Positions 47,184-60,230 are shown, counted from the stretch's first letter. The stretch is 64,000 nt of DNA from Fomes fomentarius (GCA_022606135.1 JABYQN010000011.1:1612001-1676000); one strand, 5' to 3'. Program-made: numbers and translations. Notes: a model not told the origin generated them from the letters alone.

Positions 47184-48475
47184 TGATGGGCCGACGGATC
47201 GAGGACTTGCGGCGACTTGCGGCGACAGATCGATGGACACTGGATGACAGAGAGACTTTGACGACGATATTTCGGTTCTGCCCGCTTGCTCTAGCGGATG
47301 CTATTGTACCAGACCTGTAGAGAAGGATTGAATGAGGTAAATGTTAAACACATGACCACAATTTTGCAATGTGTGCGTGCATCAGATGGTCGAGACGATG
47401 CGGCGACATAGCACGCCGGTGGCGGCACTGGCGCGGCGACGCGAAGGTAGTGCGGAGAAGTCCAGGAAAGCAGGCACTTTTGGACCATGCTCGCTGTCGC
47501 AGAAGCGGTTCATGCATGCGCAATGCCCCTGTGTCGACTCTTCCGTTCAGGCATCCGTGTTCCCTACTACACTACTGCGAAGCTCAGTCGCCGACTGTCG
47601 GTTCTTGCGCGGCGACAATTGGACCGGCGCGCGACGGTCAATACGTGGACGATGATGGCCACGGAAGCCTGCCTTGTGGTAGTTACAGATCAATCTTACG
47701 TCTTGCAGCCCCATAGACAGCCCACCTGTGTTAACATTTCCCGTGGTGCAGTTTCCGTTACACCCAGTGCCCTCTACACTCGTCTCGAGCTGGGTGTTTG
47801 CACTACGGGAGAGGCAGTTTAGTGAGTACTGCCGCTCCAAGACCGAAGCGTCGCCTCGAGGCACACCGCGCCAATATGTGGTTGACAGCGTCATGATACG
47901 AGTCATACGACACCTAATATTAAGTGATGGACTGTCTGTTAGGAAGGTCAGACGCAGCGGAAATGAACTCGCGGAGACTGCGACGCGGCGACACCGAAGC
48001 AGCACGGCAACATCGAGCGAATCGATGAGTCCCAGGTCAGATTGAGCGGGCTGCCAGCTCTACCATCCCATTCTCGCGTGCGATGACGGTCAGCGCTGGG
48101 CGCGCGGCGCTATGGATGGTTCCGATAGGGATCGGCGGAGTGCGTGTGTGGGAAGACGGGGATTAGTGCGGTGGTATATCAAACTGCAGAAGCCGTTGCT
48201 CGTGCCCTTGTCAAAGACTGATACGGAAACATCCCGTATCTACTGACCAGCGACGCAAAGACTGACCTTCAATTGTTCCCTAAGTATATGCGTCAGCTGA
48301 GTGAAGTAATCACATCGTTGAACTTCAAGGGAGAGCAGAAATATCTCAGTCACTTGCCAATATTGATCCATTGCTCTGCTCGACCGCGCTGGGAAGCGCT
48401 ATCAGTACAGATCTTTTACAGTGTTTTTGGAGAAGATACTTGCGGCATGTTATAGGCTTGTACTTTCTATTAGAT
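47184..48475. repeat. Non-coding spacer between A and B, copy 2
   Basis: Homologous to 15.3-16.6 kb in reverse. Shared landmarks are cagatggtcgagac near 47390, a cgactgtcggttcttgcgcg stretch near 47593 and the taagtatatgcgtcagctgag element near 48281. No coding content recognised. Confidence 0.55.
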
Positions 48476-49132
48476 TGGCGTTGCACGCCGCGCGGTGAAA
48501 GGCACGTACCAGGAGTGCAGGCGGTGGTCTCGCGATGGGATGGTGTTGGGCAGGCAGTCGAAAGTGCGTGTTCTCATTCTCTCTCGTCTATCACCTACTC
48601 CTTACACGGTATTGGAAGACCGGGTAAAGTCCCTCGCCAGGGCCTCACCCCCGGCATCCTCTATGTCGGTGTAGCGACTCTCACCGCCTCCGTCCTCGCC
48701 CGGTGCCGTCTCTTCTGGCGACTGACGCTCCCTCTCGCGCTCTTCCTCCTCTCCCTCAACCACTTCCTCTCCAAGACCTCGGACAACGCCTCCTACCTCG
48801 GCTCGCTTGAATCACTTTCCCCTTCTTTGCCGAAAAGCGCGAAATAGCCAAGGCAGAACCATGATGTGGGAGCGGGTCAAGGATGTGACGCAAAACGGGA
48901 GGGACACGCTCTCGAGTGGTGTCGTGAGCCTTGTTGGGAAGGGGGAGGAGGCTGCGGGTTTGAAGTTGCGCGAGACTCTGAGCTATCGGGACCACGCGGC
49001 CGCTGCTGTGAAGGCAAAGACTGTGCAACTTCAGCAGAAGGTGGAGGAGTCTATCGATGCGGCGAAGGCGCTTGCTGAGGAGAAGGCGCAGGAAGTGAAG
49101 GAGGCAGCGGAGCAGAGGTCGAGCAGGCCAAA
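48476..49132 (+). pseudogene. MICOS subunit gene B, decayed copy 2
   Basis: Resembles exons 2 and 3 of the intact gene (TPGILYVGVATLTASVLARC, LFLLSLNHFLSKTSD, MMWERVKDVTQNGRDTLSSG, RDHAAAAVKAKTV, EEKAQEVKEAAEQ). The first exon is missing, about 13 bases are deleted in exon 2 near 48512, the start of exon 3 is scrambled near 48630, and the frame slips near 48810 and at the 3' end. It cannot encode the full protein. Confidence 0.8.
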
Positions 49133-50239
49133 CGACTGGTTTGATTCATCCTTCTCTTCGTGCCATTGCAATGTCTACATCTTCTTTCACGACACCTGTT
49201 TCTTGAACAATGTTTCGATCTGACTGACTTGTAGCTTTGAGGTGCGTCCGAGCTATCTCAAAAACCAGCATCCCCTACTGTGCACTCGGATCGTGAGCAA
49301 GGCCGTTCCGGGCAGACTCCTCCAAACACCAATCATGGAATTTGGCAATGGACCCTAGGCCTCATTCTGAATGCTTGCTTTACCCCTTCAGTCAGTTCGT
49401 TGGGCTCAGAAGTGGGTGATTGACAGAACAGAGTAGCAGGCAGCTGCAAGATACATCATCAAATCTCCCATTCTTCCTCTACCAGTTTCTCATCTCCTCC
49501 TCGCCCTATAGGTCGCTCATCTCCATCCCCGCAGATTTGAGGAATGCGATGAATGATTATTTGATACTATTAGTGTGCGTTCTAGGCTTGCCTGTGGCAC
49601 TTCTGCATGCAGGTGTGTATTGCTATAGCAGGGGTCGGTTGTCGTCGTTCGTAAGTAACTTGACAATGATAGTTTATACGGGGGAGCCATTGTTGAGTGC
49701 AGTAGCTAATCAAGGACAGAGAGAGGATACGTGTGCACCTGCTATCGCCGCCTCGCGCGGCCACGCCCAGACCCTCCAGGATTGAGTATGTGCCATCGCG
49801 ACCGCATGCACACTAGACTTGCGTCCGCTTAGTCTGAGTGACCCAGGGTCGGCGTGTAGGGCATTGGATCACGGGGTTTGAAGGCAATCAGATCGGATAT
49901 TTCCCCAGAATACGCGGAGTCTTGATCCCTCCAGACTCCAGAGCGTTTACCCCCCCTTCGAGATTACAGTATTGAACGTGTAGGGGAGCAGACCATGGTA
50001 AGAAAAGATCGACTATCATCTGTTCGGTATGGTCGGCAACGGAGGCGGCTATGGGCCCGGGGCCTCGGGAACGGGTGACCTGGTCACCTATTGATTGCTC
50101 TCAAAAGTTCCCGGAGGCGCTGAATACTCCGAATAGGACGGGAGTTAAGGTCGAGACGCCAACTCCCAACCGGCTAAGCAAGAGTGACGCTTCGATCTTG
50201 TGCAGCTGTGTTCACGATGCTGCCTAAGCCAGTGTCCCA
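49133..50239. other. Spacer downstream of gene B copy 2
   Basis: The first 80 bases still match the intact copy's 3' flank (tgcaatgtctaca). The rest shows no gene or clear repeat. Confidence 0.35.
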
Positions 50240-50418
50240 GTTCACAATACATAAGACCCCTCGCCCGTCTCTTGTGAGTCCTCCACCGAATTCCACACAA
50301 CCTCTCATACTCATCATCATCATGAGTTCCGAGCAATTTTCCTATTATCTCAACCTATCTCTGGAGGACAAGAATGTGCTATTAAGGTCACCTCGATATT
50401 CCCGCTACCTCTGGTAGT
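50240..50418 (+). pseudogene. 5' fragment of zinc-cluster gene Z
   Basis: The flank ataagacccctcgcccgtct and leader up to the ATG at 50323 match the gene Z paralogue at 52.1 kb nearly base for base, and the first codons read MSSEQFSYYLNLSLEDK. Similarity fades after about 20 codons and the frame stops at 50418. No cluster exon follows. It is a truncated duplicate that retains its promoter. Confidence 0.7.
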
Positions 50419-52140
50419 GGGTCTTCTGTTGCAACTTTTCCACCAACTTCACGTGACTGTTTCGATCTCCGCTTTGATGTGCGGCTTTGTCGCCACCCGG
50501 CGCACCTGTACTATCAAAAAGGGCCATCCGGGCAAACCTGGACACCAACGGGGTAACCAACAAGTACAGGGGCTCGCGAGGAGAAGTGGGCGCTATGTAC
50601 TTCGCCTTCCGCCGGCTTGAGCTCGGCCCTCCCGGTCGCGCAAGAGAGCGGAGGCGACGCGTTTCGGAGGCCTGCGCGCGCCCAATACACCTCTTTCTGG
50701 GGATGGGCAATGCCTCTAAGCCATATGAACAGCTGAGTCAGCAGACGCCCTGTAACAGACGCCCATCGCGCGACAGATCCGGCGTGTCGCGCGCGGGGGC
50801 GCAGTTTTGAAGTTTGAAGCTGAATGAAATGCTATGTGGTATAGGCTCTGTCATGTCAAGGTATGTGTGTGATATAAGACTGTGGTTGTGTGAGTAGAAT
50901 GTAGTATGTACGAGCATCATGTTGTAGAAGGGGATCATATACTTAATTCTAAGGCTTGCGTCCAATACTACCGCAAGTTCTCAGCTTGTGTCCAGCCTTT
51001 GACTTCAGCAGTATGGCTTCATCGCACTTCACCTTGTGATAGACCTCAAGTTGCTCCTCAATATGGGCCACTGTCATCCACTCGACAACTGTCCGGTCCC
51101 AAATCAACTTGCACCATGACGGCTCTGATACTGCCATCGAGTCTGCCACAGCTGCTTTCTCATCGCCACCTCATTTGCCCAGCTTGAAGACCAGCTTCTC
51201 CGAGTTGTGACCACTACCCCGCCGTACTGAGTGCACGTTGCTGAGAGAATCGCGCTGTGCACTAATCTACTTGCGGTGTTTGTACTTGCTCCGCAGGTGT
51301 GACCCCATCGGACTGCCACCAGGCTGCCAGGCTTCACCAGCAAGTGTGCCAGTGAACCTGCCCTTCGCTGTGACTAAAGCGCATGTAAGCATGCATTTAT
51401 GTTCATGAGTTCATTCTAATTTACACACCTGTGTTAGAGACCCGAGTTTCAGGCCACAAGAATGAGAAGTATTCGCACTTATGGGCCTCTACGGGGTCAC
51501 GTGCATCGTGCATTCGCGTTTGTGGCACCGGCGCCTACATAGCGCGCACCTCGCGCAAGCATCGACTATGCGCGAAGTTTGTAGCCTGCTGCAGTCATTT
51601 CTCTACAGATTTTTCGACATCAATCTATGTACTTTACAGTCATCTAGGGATCCTTCATGAAATAAGACTAATAAGACACTGTCAGGATTGTGATACGTAA
51701 TCCAGAACAGCGACTTCGACTGGTATCCCCAATTTTTCATGGCAAATCCCTAGTACCATGTAGGTGGCGTTGAACACAGTGTTGTTTGACAGAAAAAATG
51801 AGCCTGCTAGACCTATAAACTTCGTGCATTCTGGGTACCATCCTAACAGGGCGCTTGGTCTGATTGTAAACAAGGACAAACACAAGGATGCTTGCGGGCG
51901 TTGCCCATCCCCACTCTTTCGCCCTGCCCGTGTGTAGTGTGCTTAGAGGGGCCTTGTCCGTTCCTGCGTCTTGCCCTGGCAAGCGCCTAAGTTCTGATCG
52001 GATCTGCTCCAGCATCGGCTATCACACTTGCATGCGGCTTCCCATGCTACCTCCAGAGTGTCGGACAGAATCCCACATAAGACCCCTCATCTCTTGTGAG
52101 TCCTCCACCAATATCCACACGACCTCTCATACTCATCGTC
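50419..52140. other. Spacer between Z fragment and Z copy 2
   Basis: About 1.7 kb with only overlapping short ORFs. The last 65 bases are the conserved Z leader (ataagacccctcatctcttg). Nothing else recognised. Confidence 0.35.
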
Positions 52141-53168
52141 ATGAGTTCTAAGCAATCCTCTGTTTGTTTCAACTTATCTGGCTACAGAGAACCGTCTTTC
52201 AGACAAGACCCACACGGCAGCGGCCGGTCCGGACCTGAGGTCTCTGTGGCAGTTGGTCCCGGTCTTCCGCAGGGCTATACTATACCTCCTGTCCACTACG
52301 ATCACGAAGGTCTCTATGTCGCGGTACACAGATCCCACATACGTGCTTCACCCCATGAAGAGTTTGTTTATGTACTCGCTCACGGTTTCCCAAGTCGTGA
52401 GTAGGGTGTTATTGTGATCCGTGAAACTGATTATAACCGTTGATCTTGGTCAAGCTTTCAACACACTGCAATCCAGTACTTCGACTGACATTCTTGTGGG
52501 AAAGAGTGGTGCTGCGAAACCCAGAAGCCCTCGAGCGACAGTAGCCGTGAGTGCCCCTGCAGTGCTTCCTTCATCACTAGTATGGCTTACATTCTGATAG
52601 TGCACGAATTGCCATTCCGCGGGCAAGAAGTGCAGTGATGCCCGACCATGCGCCCGATGCTGTCAGCGTAACATGGATCAGTCGTGCTGCGACGAGATCC
52701 CGAGAGTCAGGGGAAGGAAGAGGATGAGAAAAGAACAGGAAGAAGTCACGGTAATGCCAGAGGCCAGCTCTCAACTGCCCGCAGAACCGGACTATCTGAA
52801 TCTATCCACTTGGACTTCAGGTATTTAGCAATAGGTTTTAGCTGCGGTCCTCGTCTGACTCTCGAAATTACTTGCCAGGTATCGCACAAGTGACTACTAG
52901 AGAACACGAGCAGCACACACAAGCGTTGCTCGAGACGTTTGGGAGTGTGTGGCAACCACAGTATCCATCGGCGTCCAGCTCTCATACCACCCCAACTTGG
53001 GATCCTGCTGCTTCCCAGAACGCCTTTCCAGGGTATTATGATGCACCAGCAGCTGGTATGAGCGAATACTGTGGCGCCCAAGTGATGTCCAACTTGAATG
53101 AAGTCGAGGCGTACCCAACTGTTAGCCAGCAGAGCTTTGCCAAGCCTTCGCTCGACATTTTGGGGTGA
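52141..53168 (+). CDS. Small zinc-cluster protein Z, copy 2
   Basis: Predicted nuclear DNA-binding protein of 285 residues. Exons 52141-52396, 52455-52546, 52601-52820 and 52879-53168 match those of copy 1 in number, phase and position. Exon 3 opens with CTNCHSAGKKCSDARPC then ARCCQRNMDQSC (spacing 2-6-5-2-8) and a basic RGRKRMRKEQ tail. The N-terminus shares VAVHRSHIRASPHEEFVYV and the C-terminus PTWDPAASQNAF and EAYPTVSQQSF with copy 1, but it ends earlier. No lesion. Homology with copy 1 continues about 150 bp downstream. Confidence 0.8.
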
Positions 53169-54517
53169 TGTCTGAGCTTCATTCAATTCGCTGTCAAATT
53201 CTGTACGTGACAATGTGCTCAGAGAATTTTCTATACTTACAACTTGTCTTAGATCCTCCAGCTCGTGTTGAGCACCGCGGTTCCATGGATGTCGTGTATC
53301 TATCACGCACCACCGCCATGCTTATAGTGATAGGTGACCTCACTTGTTCTTCTCGTCCAGTTCCACACTTGTTAAATGTCCTTCTCTCTCTCATGCGGGT
53401 TGCCACTCACCTGGTACCCCATGCTCTTCTATGTGTTATCGCTGTAAACTGTGCTTGTCCGTTGCTGTGACGCTGTGTTAGGCTTTGAAATCGTTAATCA
53501 AATGTTCTCCTATGTTTGTATGTATGACTTAGCAAGTAATCCATTGATGTACTGATTCTCGTCATAAGAAGACACTTACAATCGACCTTCTCCTCACACA
53601 ACTTCTGCAGAACTCATGGGCGGAGCGTACTGTTTCAGCCGCGCACGACGTGGCGTAGAGGTCGTATAGAGCGCATGTGAGAAGGTGAACAGATGGAAAA
53701 GAGGTCAGGATGGACTTTGATACGTCCTCGAGCTTGCTCCACGGCATGTGCGGCTTCTACAAATGGGCTCTACTCGTTGTAGATCGTTCGTCGACGGTAG
53801 TATAGAACTACTGAATCCAACCTACACATTAGCGAATGAGCAAGAATGACTTGACCGACCACTGAGAGGTACCACCAGTGCAGGAGCAGATACGGTTCTT
53901 GAGTCGAAACGAGCATGTGAACCTTTTCGAGCGAGATACCACAGTCGTGAGGTGTGATGATGAGGATAGAGGAAGAAGAGCACTATAGGAGATAGGAGTC
54001 AGATTGAACAATGAAGGGCACGAGACGGGAAGCGAGCGACATACAGGGTACTTCAAGACAACGATGGGAGGAAGCGGACAGAGGGCGACGAGGGTAAGAG
54101 AGTTCTTGTGCAGGACGTCAAGAGTGCTGGATCGTAGATAGAGTAGTCGTTGAGGACGGTAGCTCAGCGCGTGCCACAGATGGAATGATGTAGTAGTGGG
54201 CCTCTCGACATGCTGTGGTGAACTTGAGAGGTGACCTGGTTGTGGCGAACGGTCGTTGTTATCAGTGTATGTGGACTAGAGGAACTGAGCGACTCCTCGT
54301 CGAGCTACAAGTGTTGGGAGACATTTGACCGGTCCAAGTTCATGCGGAGAGAGCAGCGGTGCCCTAACGAAGATGGTTGGAGTTGAGCCACACATGTACA
54401 GGTGCAGTCTGCGAGTGTCTTTGCGAAGTCCCAACAGAAGCTTAATTAAGCGGAGATTCAATTATTTTGGAGGACTCCGAAGCCTGGAACGGTTCAACCT
54501 CAAGTACAAGATGACCT
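53169..54517. other. Intergenic
   Basis: The first 150 bp match the flank of Z copy 1. The remainder has short ORFs only and no named element. Confidence 0.35.
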
Positions 54518-56030
54518 GTGGGCGACTTCATCATACCAGTCCTCATGCGTCTATATTGGACCTTCCTCCTCTCTCTACGTAATCCTGGCGCAGCAAATTG
54601 TCTGACTTACGGCCCCGCCAAGGCGATATACTTTTTCGACGATGACACAAGCCTGATGATTGCGAGGCTAACGAAGGTACGTCCGATCCCCATTTCTGAT
54701 GAAGCACCAATGGACATCTGTGGATGTGAACGTGAAGTGAAAGTGGTGAAGAAAGCTGGAAGCGGAGCGGCGTGCAAGCACTTGTCATCACCCCTAGGCA
54801 ACTTTCCTGGAGAGGATTTGGACTTGCCAACGCGGCAATTGGCTCGGAGTATTGTCTGAGTCGATGTGTTGAATCAGGTAACAGGACTACTTCTCAGAAG
54901 AGGTTTGCGTCCGTGCATCGTCGCTGCTCCTGGAGAACAAGCATACATATGCAGCAACCCAGAGGGAGCGGCAAGTCTCATGGTGATTATTCTTGGCATA
55001 CTGATCCTCACGAATCTTGAGCTATGCAAGTCTTGTCTTGGTGCATCTGGTTTGGTACACGCTTTGGTTGGATTCTTCTCAGTTATTCCGCGCTACTAAT
55101 TCACCGATGTGCAGATTTTCAATCAGCCAATCGCCATCCCATTTATCGCTCGTGACGTCTAACCCGGACATTGTATTCATGGCGCCCAGTTGTTTCCTGC
55201 GCGCCGGAAGTACACACGAGCAACCTACTCCAACCGCAGGCTTATGCCCTCTCAAAAAGACAGATGGAATCAACACCTGACTTCCCCGTGGTCACCACCT
55301 TCGCTCAAGAGCGTGTACCCATCAACCGGCTTGAGCGCTATCCATCTACATCTCAGGCCGTCAGCCTCTCAGACTGGGAGATTTCCTTCCCCTCGACACG
55401 CCTAGTGCCACTCCGCACTCCGGAGACGTTGGCGCCATTCGTGGCTTTACTATGGTGAGTCGATCGTTCGTCCCCATATATGTTCGTCGAACGCCAATCT
55501 ATTGTAGACGTACCTTCCTGTTCCTCTGCCCCCTTGGTCTCCATCTATGCATTGTCTCCCTCTGGTCTGAAGTCGGGCTATGTCCTTTCAGCTGCCAGAG
55601 AATCGGCGATTCAGCAGACTTGGCACGCGGCGGCAGGCGGGGGTGGACTCGGACCGTACCTTGCTGGCTCTGCGTCGCGGCCACGCTGTCAGGTGAGCAC
55701 AATTTGGGAAATCTATCGAGCTTAAGGGCGGAGCGGCGGATCGCTGCAGCGGCGCACAATGTTGTGTGCGCCAGGAATGCGAGCAGGTGGATTCATGAAG
55801 AAAAACGTCGCGATGGCTCTTGTTATTTGCCTGGGTACGCTACCCCTATGCCATGCATTGTACTCGTCGCAAGGTGTCACCGACGGGTGCCAATATAAAG
55901 TGCGTCTGCATGCCTCATCGGACCGATGGCGGCGCACTGCGGCGCTCGCGCTGCGATGGTGCGCCGCAAGAAGCACGCTCTGCCTCACGATGACGATATA
56001 GGCTGTCGTCTATTGGTGCACGCACGTTCT
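54518..56030 (+). pseudogene. Gene C, hypothetical, probably broken
   Basis: Several exon-like open stretches end at good donors: AKAIYFFDDDTSLMIARLTK (donor at 54676), VTGLLLRRGLRPCIVAAPGE to a hydrophobic ILGILILTNLEL, FAQERVPINRLERYPSTSQA to STRLVPLRTPETLAPFVALL (donor near 55456), and SIYALSPSGLKSGYVLSAAR to HAAAGGGGLGPYLAGSASR (donor at 55691). I could not join them into one frame. The last donor region and the 55728-56030 tail are repeated in reverse at 9.54-10.0 kb. I do not recognise the family. Confidence 0.35.
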
Positions 56031-56878
56031 TCGGGTGACGTGTCTCAAACGTGGGCATCTGCTTATCAGCTGAGTCACAGTGTCTCTGATGTGCGGCAGA
56101 GAGCATACTGTCATTGAATACGAGTAAGCGCGTGGAAGGGCCTGGGTGCGCCGAGATCGAAGCGGAGAAGCACATCGGAATGTACGAGCAGTATGGAAGA
56201 ATGACATGGATATCAAAATAAATCATGCTCTGCTTGTTGAGTGCTACTTTCTATGTAGAAGGACTTTCGTGCATTGATACCAAGTCAATCCGAGGGCACG
56301 TTGCACGCGTGTGGCGGGAGTGCACTCGGTGCCGTAATAGGTTTGGATACTCCACGAGTTTATTCGACAAGGATCAGGCCGGTCTCCCTCGAGATGGGCT
56401 GTTTCAGCCCGACAATCGATGATCAGGTTTGTGCCTATATGCGCTGATTGTAAGAGTACGGCGGAGTCGTCATGCGTAGGTGAGACCGAGATTGATATCG
56501 GCCAAACATCCGTGCGGAACAACAACGCTGGACATTGCGGCATCGTTTTACCAAGAGACCACGAGCACTGAAGCGGAGATTGTCGACTCGCCAGACATGC
56601 TGCGGACTACAGGAAGGAAGACTCGACGAGCTTACGGCTGACGGACAAACTCACCATCTACCCGCAGTTCATGTTCCACCCGCGTAGAGGTCAGCTTCTT
56701 GCAGGTCTTCAACAACTCACCAAGAGAGCTGCTGAGTCAAGGCGAGATTGAAGGACGGTCGGATGTCCACTGTTTAAAACCACGCTTGAGTGGGATATGG
56801 TGCAAAGGGTGCGGCCATGTTGGCGACCGAGGCTGCGGACAAAGGTCCAGCAGCGGCTGCCCGAATAGATGAGTATGA
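56031..56878. other. Intergenic, no gene seen
   Basis: Short ORFs on both strands without features. It is the downstream flank of the zinc-cluster gene on the minus strand. Confidence 0.35.
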
Positions 56879-57827
56879 TCATGATACATGGTGCTGCGCT
56901 ATTTCTACATGGATATCGTGGTGGCGGCGAAACTCACTGGGTCGGACGGCGGCGTTGGAGGGTCCACCGAGTTGAACTTGCGCGTCGCCAACACTGGTCA
57001 AGTTGTGACGATTCATAGAGTGCCTCGCAGCGACTGTACGCCGCCTCTTCCGCTCAAGGTAGATGCACTCCAAGCCGTACTTACTGCATCGCTTGCACGG
57101 CGAACCGCGGTCACACTTCTTCTTGATTTCCCTGCAGCCGGTGCACTAGAGAGCACATTAGTCCAATTGAATTGCTGTTCAGAGTGACTGAGTATGAGTG
57201 ACTTACAGCCATGCTCACTGTACCTTGGTGGCCGACTCGCAGTGGGAGTGCCTCTGCCACTGGTAATGGGAGGGCTGACACGTAATTGGAAGCACAGGAT
57301 CAGCTTAGCCTTGTCATCAGTTACACTAAACCCTATGCAGTGAAGGACTAACTTACTCCCGTGCGATAGTGGAGGGACGACGACACAGGCGTAGCCAGAG
57401 GGCAGGGCCGGAAGAGCGCCAGTCCCATATAGGACGCCTGGCTGCGATAGCAAGGACAAGAGGTGCTCCGAGCGCAGTATCAGGTAGAAAGGGTCTGTGT
57501 CTGAAGTTGCAGGATTAGTTGCGGGGACTACGAAGGGGCCAAGGATTCATAGAGTAAGCATCACATGTCTGATGAGCTGTGGAAGGAGACATACTCACTG
57601 GAAGACTCTGCTTGCAGGAGGGAGGCGGATGCGGATGCGGAGGTAGTTTGTTGAGAGGCCGCTGCACCCAAGGGTAAATCCGCCGACTGTTGACCATAGT
57701 CGTAGTAGCGTTCAAGACGTGGCGGGTGGGTATGCTCAGCGTGTGGGATGGTGGTAGAGAAAGGGAACAAGTGAGAAGCCTGAGAGTTAATAGTGTCATG
57801 ATTGTATGATTTCCAGGTGGAGGACAT
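56879..57827 (-). CDS. Zn(II)2Cys6 zinc-cluster protein
   Basis: Predicted nuclear regulator of 231 residues. Exons on the minus strand: 57827-57599, 57500-57357, 57274-57219 and 57145-56879, all in phase. The last exon opens with a textbook cluster, CTGCREIKKKCDRGSPC then KRCSKYGLEC (spacing 2-6-5-2-6), followed by the basic LERKRRR. The N-terminus is Ser/Thr/Ala-rich (ASQQTTSASASASLLQAESS). As in the other three cluster genes here, a phase-0 intron ends right before the first Cys. The ATG lies 20 bp after a tatccc leader. A gtaagt inside the cluster exon could be a cryptic donor, but the coding continuation is better. No C-terminal fungal transcription-factor domain is present. Confidence 0.75.
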
Positions 57828-58954
57828 GGTTGTTGAACGGGGGATATAGTAACAATGCGTCTTGAAGCAGTGGAGTCTATATATCATGCCTGTCAGTCTC
57901 TTCAGCCTCTGTCAGTACGAGCAAACGCCAAGCATCATTCGTTTGGGTATACCGTCGTTTTCCCCGTCTGCCAGTGAGGGCACCTACGGACGGTCCAGCA
58001 TCGAGGCCACCACGAGGCAAAGTCAAGGGTCCTGTTCGGGGACCAGTTCTCATAGTGTCTATTCGCATGAACAGTCAACTTGACCAGTGTCGGCGGCGCG
58101 CAACTCGGCGAATCCTCCAGCACAGTCGTCGGACACGGTGAGTTTTGCTACCACTAGGGACACCCTGAATCATTCGGACAACCGCAGCTTGCCCCCTCGT
58201 CCGATAAGGCGCTTCTCACTGCGAGTGTATGACTACGCTATTTAGTTTCTACCTCAGAACTTCCGGCTTAGCATTGTCAGGAGGTGGAGCAGAAGCGCTT
58301 TCCTGATGTCCACAGCCTCGGTCACCAAAATGGCCGCGCCCTTTCCACATGGCACTTCCCTCTCAAGCATGGTTCTCAACAGCGGGCCTCCGACCTTCCT
58401 CTAACATCGCCTCTCACTAAGCAATGACCCTCTCACCAAGCTTTGACCTTTGTCAGACGTATGCATCAGCAAAACGGTGACGGTTTGATCGTGTGCGGTA
58501 AAGTACTATGCAGGATGCTCGTGGGCGCTAGCCGCCCATCTGCAACGACGTGATAGGACACGAGTCGTCTCGGACGCAGTACTATCGAACACCATCACAC
58601 TAGACCGAGTGTCACAGAACGCCGCCGCACTCGACGGAGTATGATAGGCTCACTTCAGACAGCGATTACATTGAGCTATATATCGTGTCTCATTCATGTC
58701 TCAGTTTCATCAGGAAAAAAGAACTCGACTCGGGGGCTCTCCCGAGTCTCGAGGGTTGTCCGAGCTTGATCGTCAAGTACCCCTTTCGCGAGCACCCGAG
58801 AGATACCACTGTCAACTCGCCGATTACTCTCGAGTTGTCTCGAGCTCGATGACGCACTGTGACCTTTCAATTGAGTATGGCTTGGCCCAGCGCCGAGGCA
58901 TGCTGCCAGCAATTCCGGCGGTGTCTAGATAGGTGTGACCCATGTGTCACAGAG

Positions 58955-59060
58955 GGAGAACGAGACGGGCGAGAGGACAGGCGAGGGGACGAGCGATAGT
59001 ACGATGGGCAAGAGGACGAACGAGAGGACGGGCAGGAGTACGGTCGAGAAGACAAGTGTC
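58955..59060. repeat. Degenerate purine-rich minisatellite
   Basis: Imperfect tandem units of about 10-14 bases built on gagaggacgggc and variants (gagacgggc, gaggggacgagc, aagaggacgaac, gagaagaca). Confidence 0.65.
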
Positions 59061-59835
59061 AAGGAGGGCGGGGGGCCCGGGATGAAATCAGTCCCAAGCG
59101 CCGGGCGTACGACACTGTCAGTCCAGGCACCAGATCATGTGATCGCGGCCCGTCGTGTACTACCAATAGACAGTACCGTTCTCCTTCCTTTCATCTCTCT
59201 TCCAAACCCCACGTACCTCTTCAATGCCATGGCCTACCAAACGAAGTTACTCGCTCCCCGGTGAAGGGTCCGACGAGAAGACCGCACCGAAGACGCCCCT
59301 CCGGCAATGAGTCGGCTGCTCACCCGCGCCCTTCACAGATCAAGAAAGCTGCGGGTGAGGCATCCTCGCATGCAGCATAACGGTGAGCTCGAACGTTCAT
59401 TGTCACTGGAAGAAGACCCCACCCCGAGGAGCAAGTACACAAACGCGTCCAGACCTAGAGCCCAAGGGAGCTCACCCGGCCTATTTCGCTCCGTCGAGAC
59501 CCCGTCCTGTATGCGCGCGTCGGGTATGTAGTCGTACCTGAGTATATGCGCATATATTTACGCATATACTCTCCTATAGCCGAAAGACACATCGCACTGT
59601 CCAGTCTCCTGGACAGAGTGTCCATGCTAGTAAGTATGTAATAACCCCTGTACGGCTACTAACAATTTGCGGCAGGACCAACTCTACCACATGATTATGA
59701 CGACACCCACAACGCACTCTTTCGTCACACACGCTCGCTCTCGAACTCACCCTTGCACTTAGACTCAGACTCGCCCTTGCACTTGTCATTGAACTTGACC
59801 CGCCTTCGTTCTTGTTTATTGTTCTTCTTGGACCA

Positions 59836-59858
59836 GGACTCGGACTCGGACTCGGACT
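59836..59858. repeat. GGACTC hexamer repeat
   Basis: Nearly four uninterrupted copies of GGACTC. Looser related units (agactcagactcgcccttgc) lie just upstream at 59759-59800. Confidence 0.8.
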
Positions 59859-60230
59859 GTCATTAATACTGTAGAATAGAGTAATTGCAATCGCATGTAA
59901 CAATAACTATGAGCTTTCCCTCTCCAATGAACATTGGAGATGTTATGAGTGATATCCGAGCTGTGCGAGAGCGGATGCATCACTGAGATGAATACTACAG
60001 CTCAGCTCTAGCATGTGTGGGTGGGTATGTTCGCACATATATCGTACACGCCGGCAGGTATGGTAGCACCAGTTATCAGTACGGCCTCGTACACTATCAG
60101 ACGCACGCACATGTACGATCGCGCGCAACACTGTCATCTCTGTGCTACAACGACCGTCAGACTTGGTCACCGTTCGATTGTCCTATGAACGGACTTCCTC
60201 TTGTACTACGGGTACTATTGTGCACTACGC

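Noticed and set aside
58867..59264. ORFs on both strands rich in Ser/Arg or Thr/Glu
   Set aside because: They are translations of the purine-rich minisatellite.
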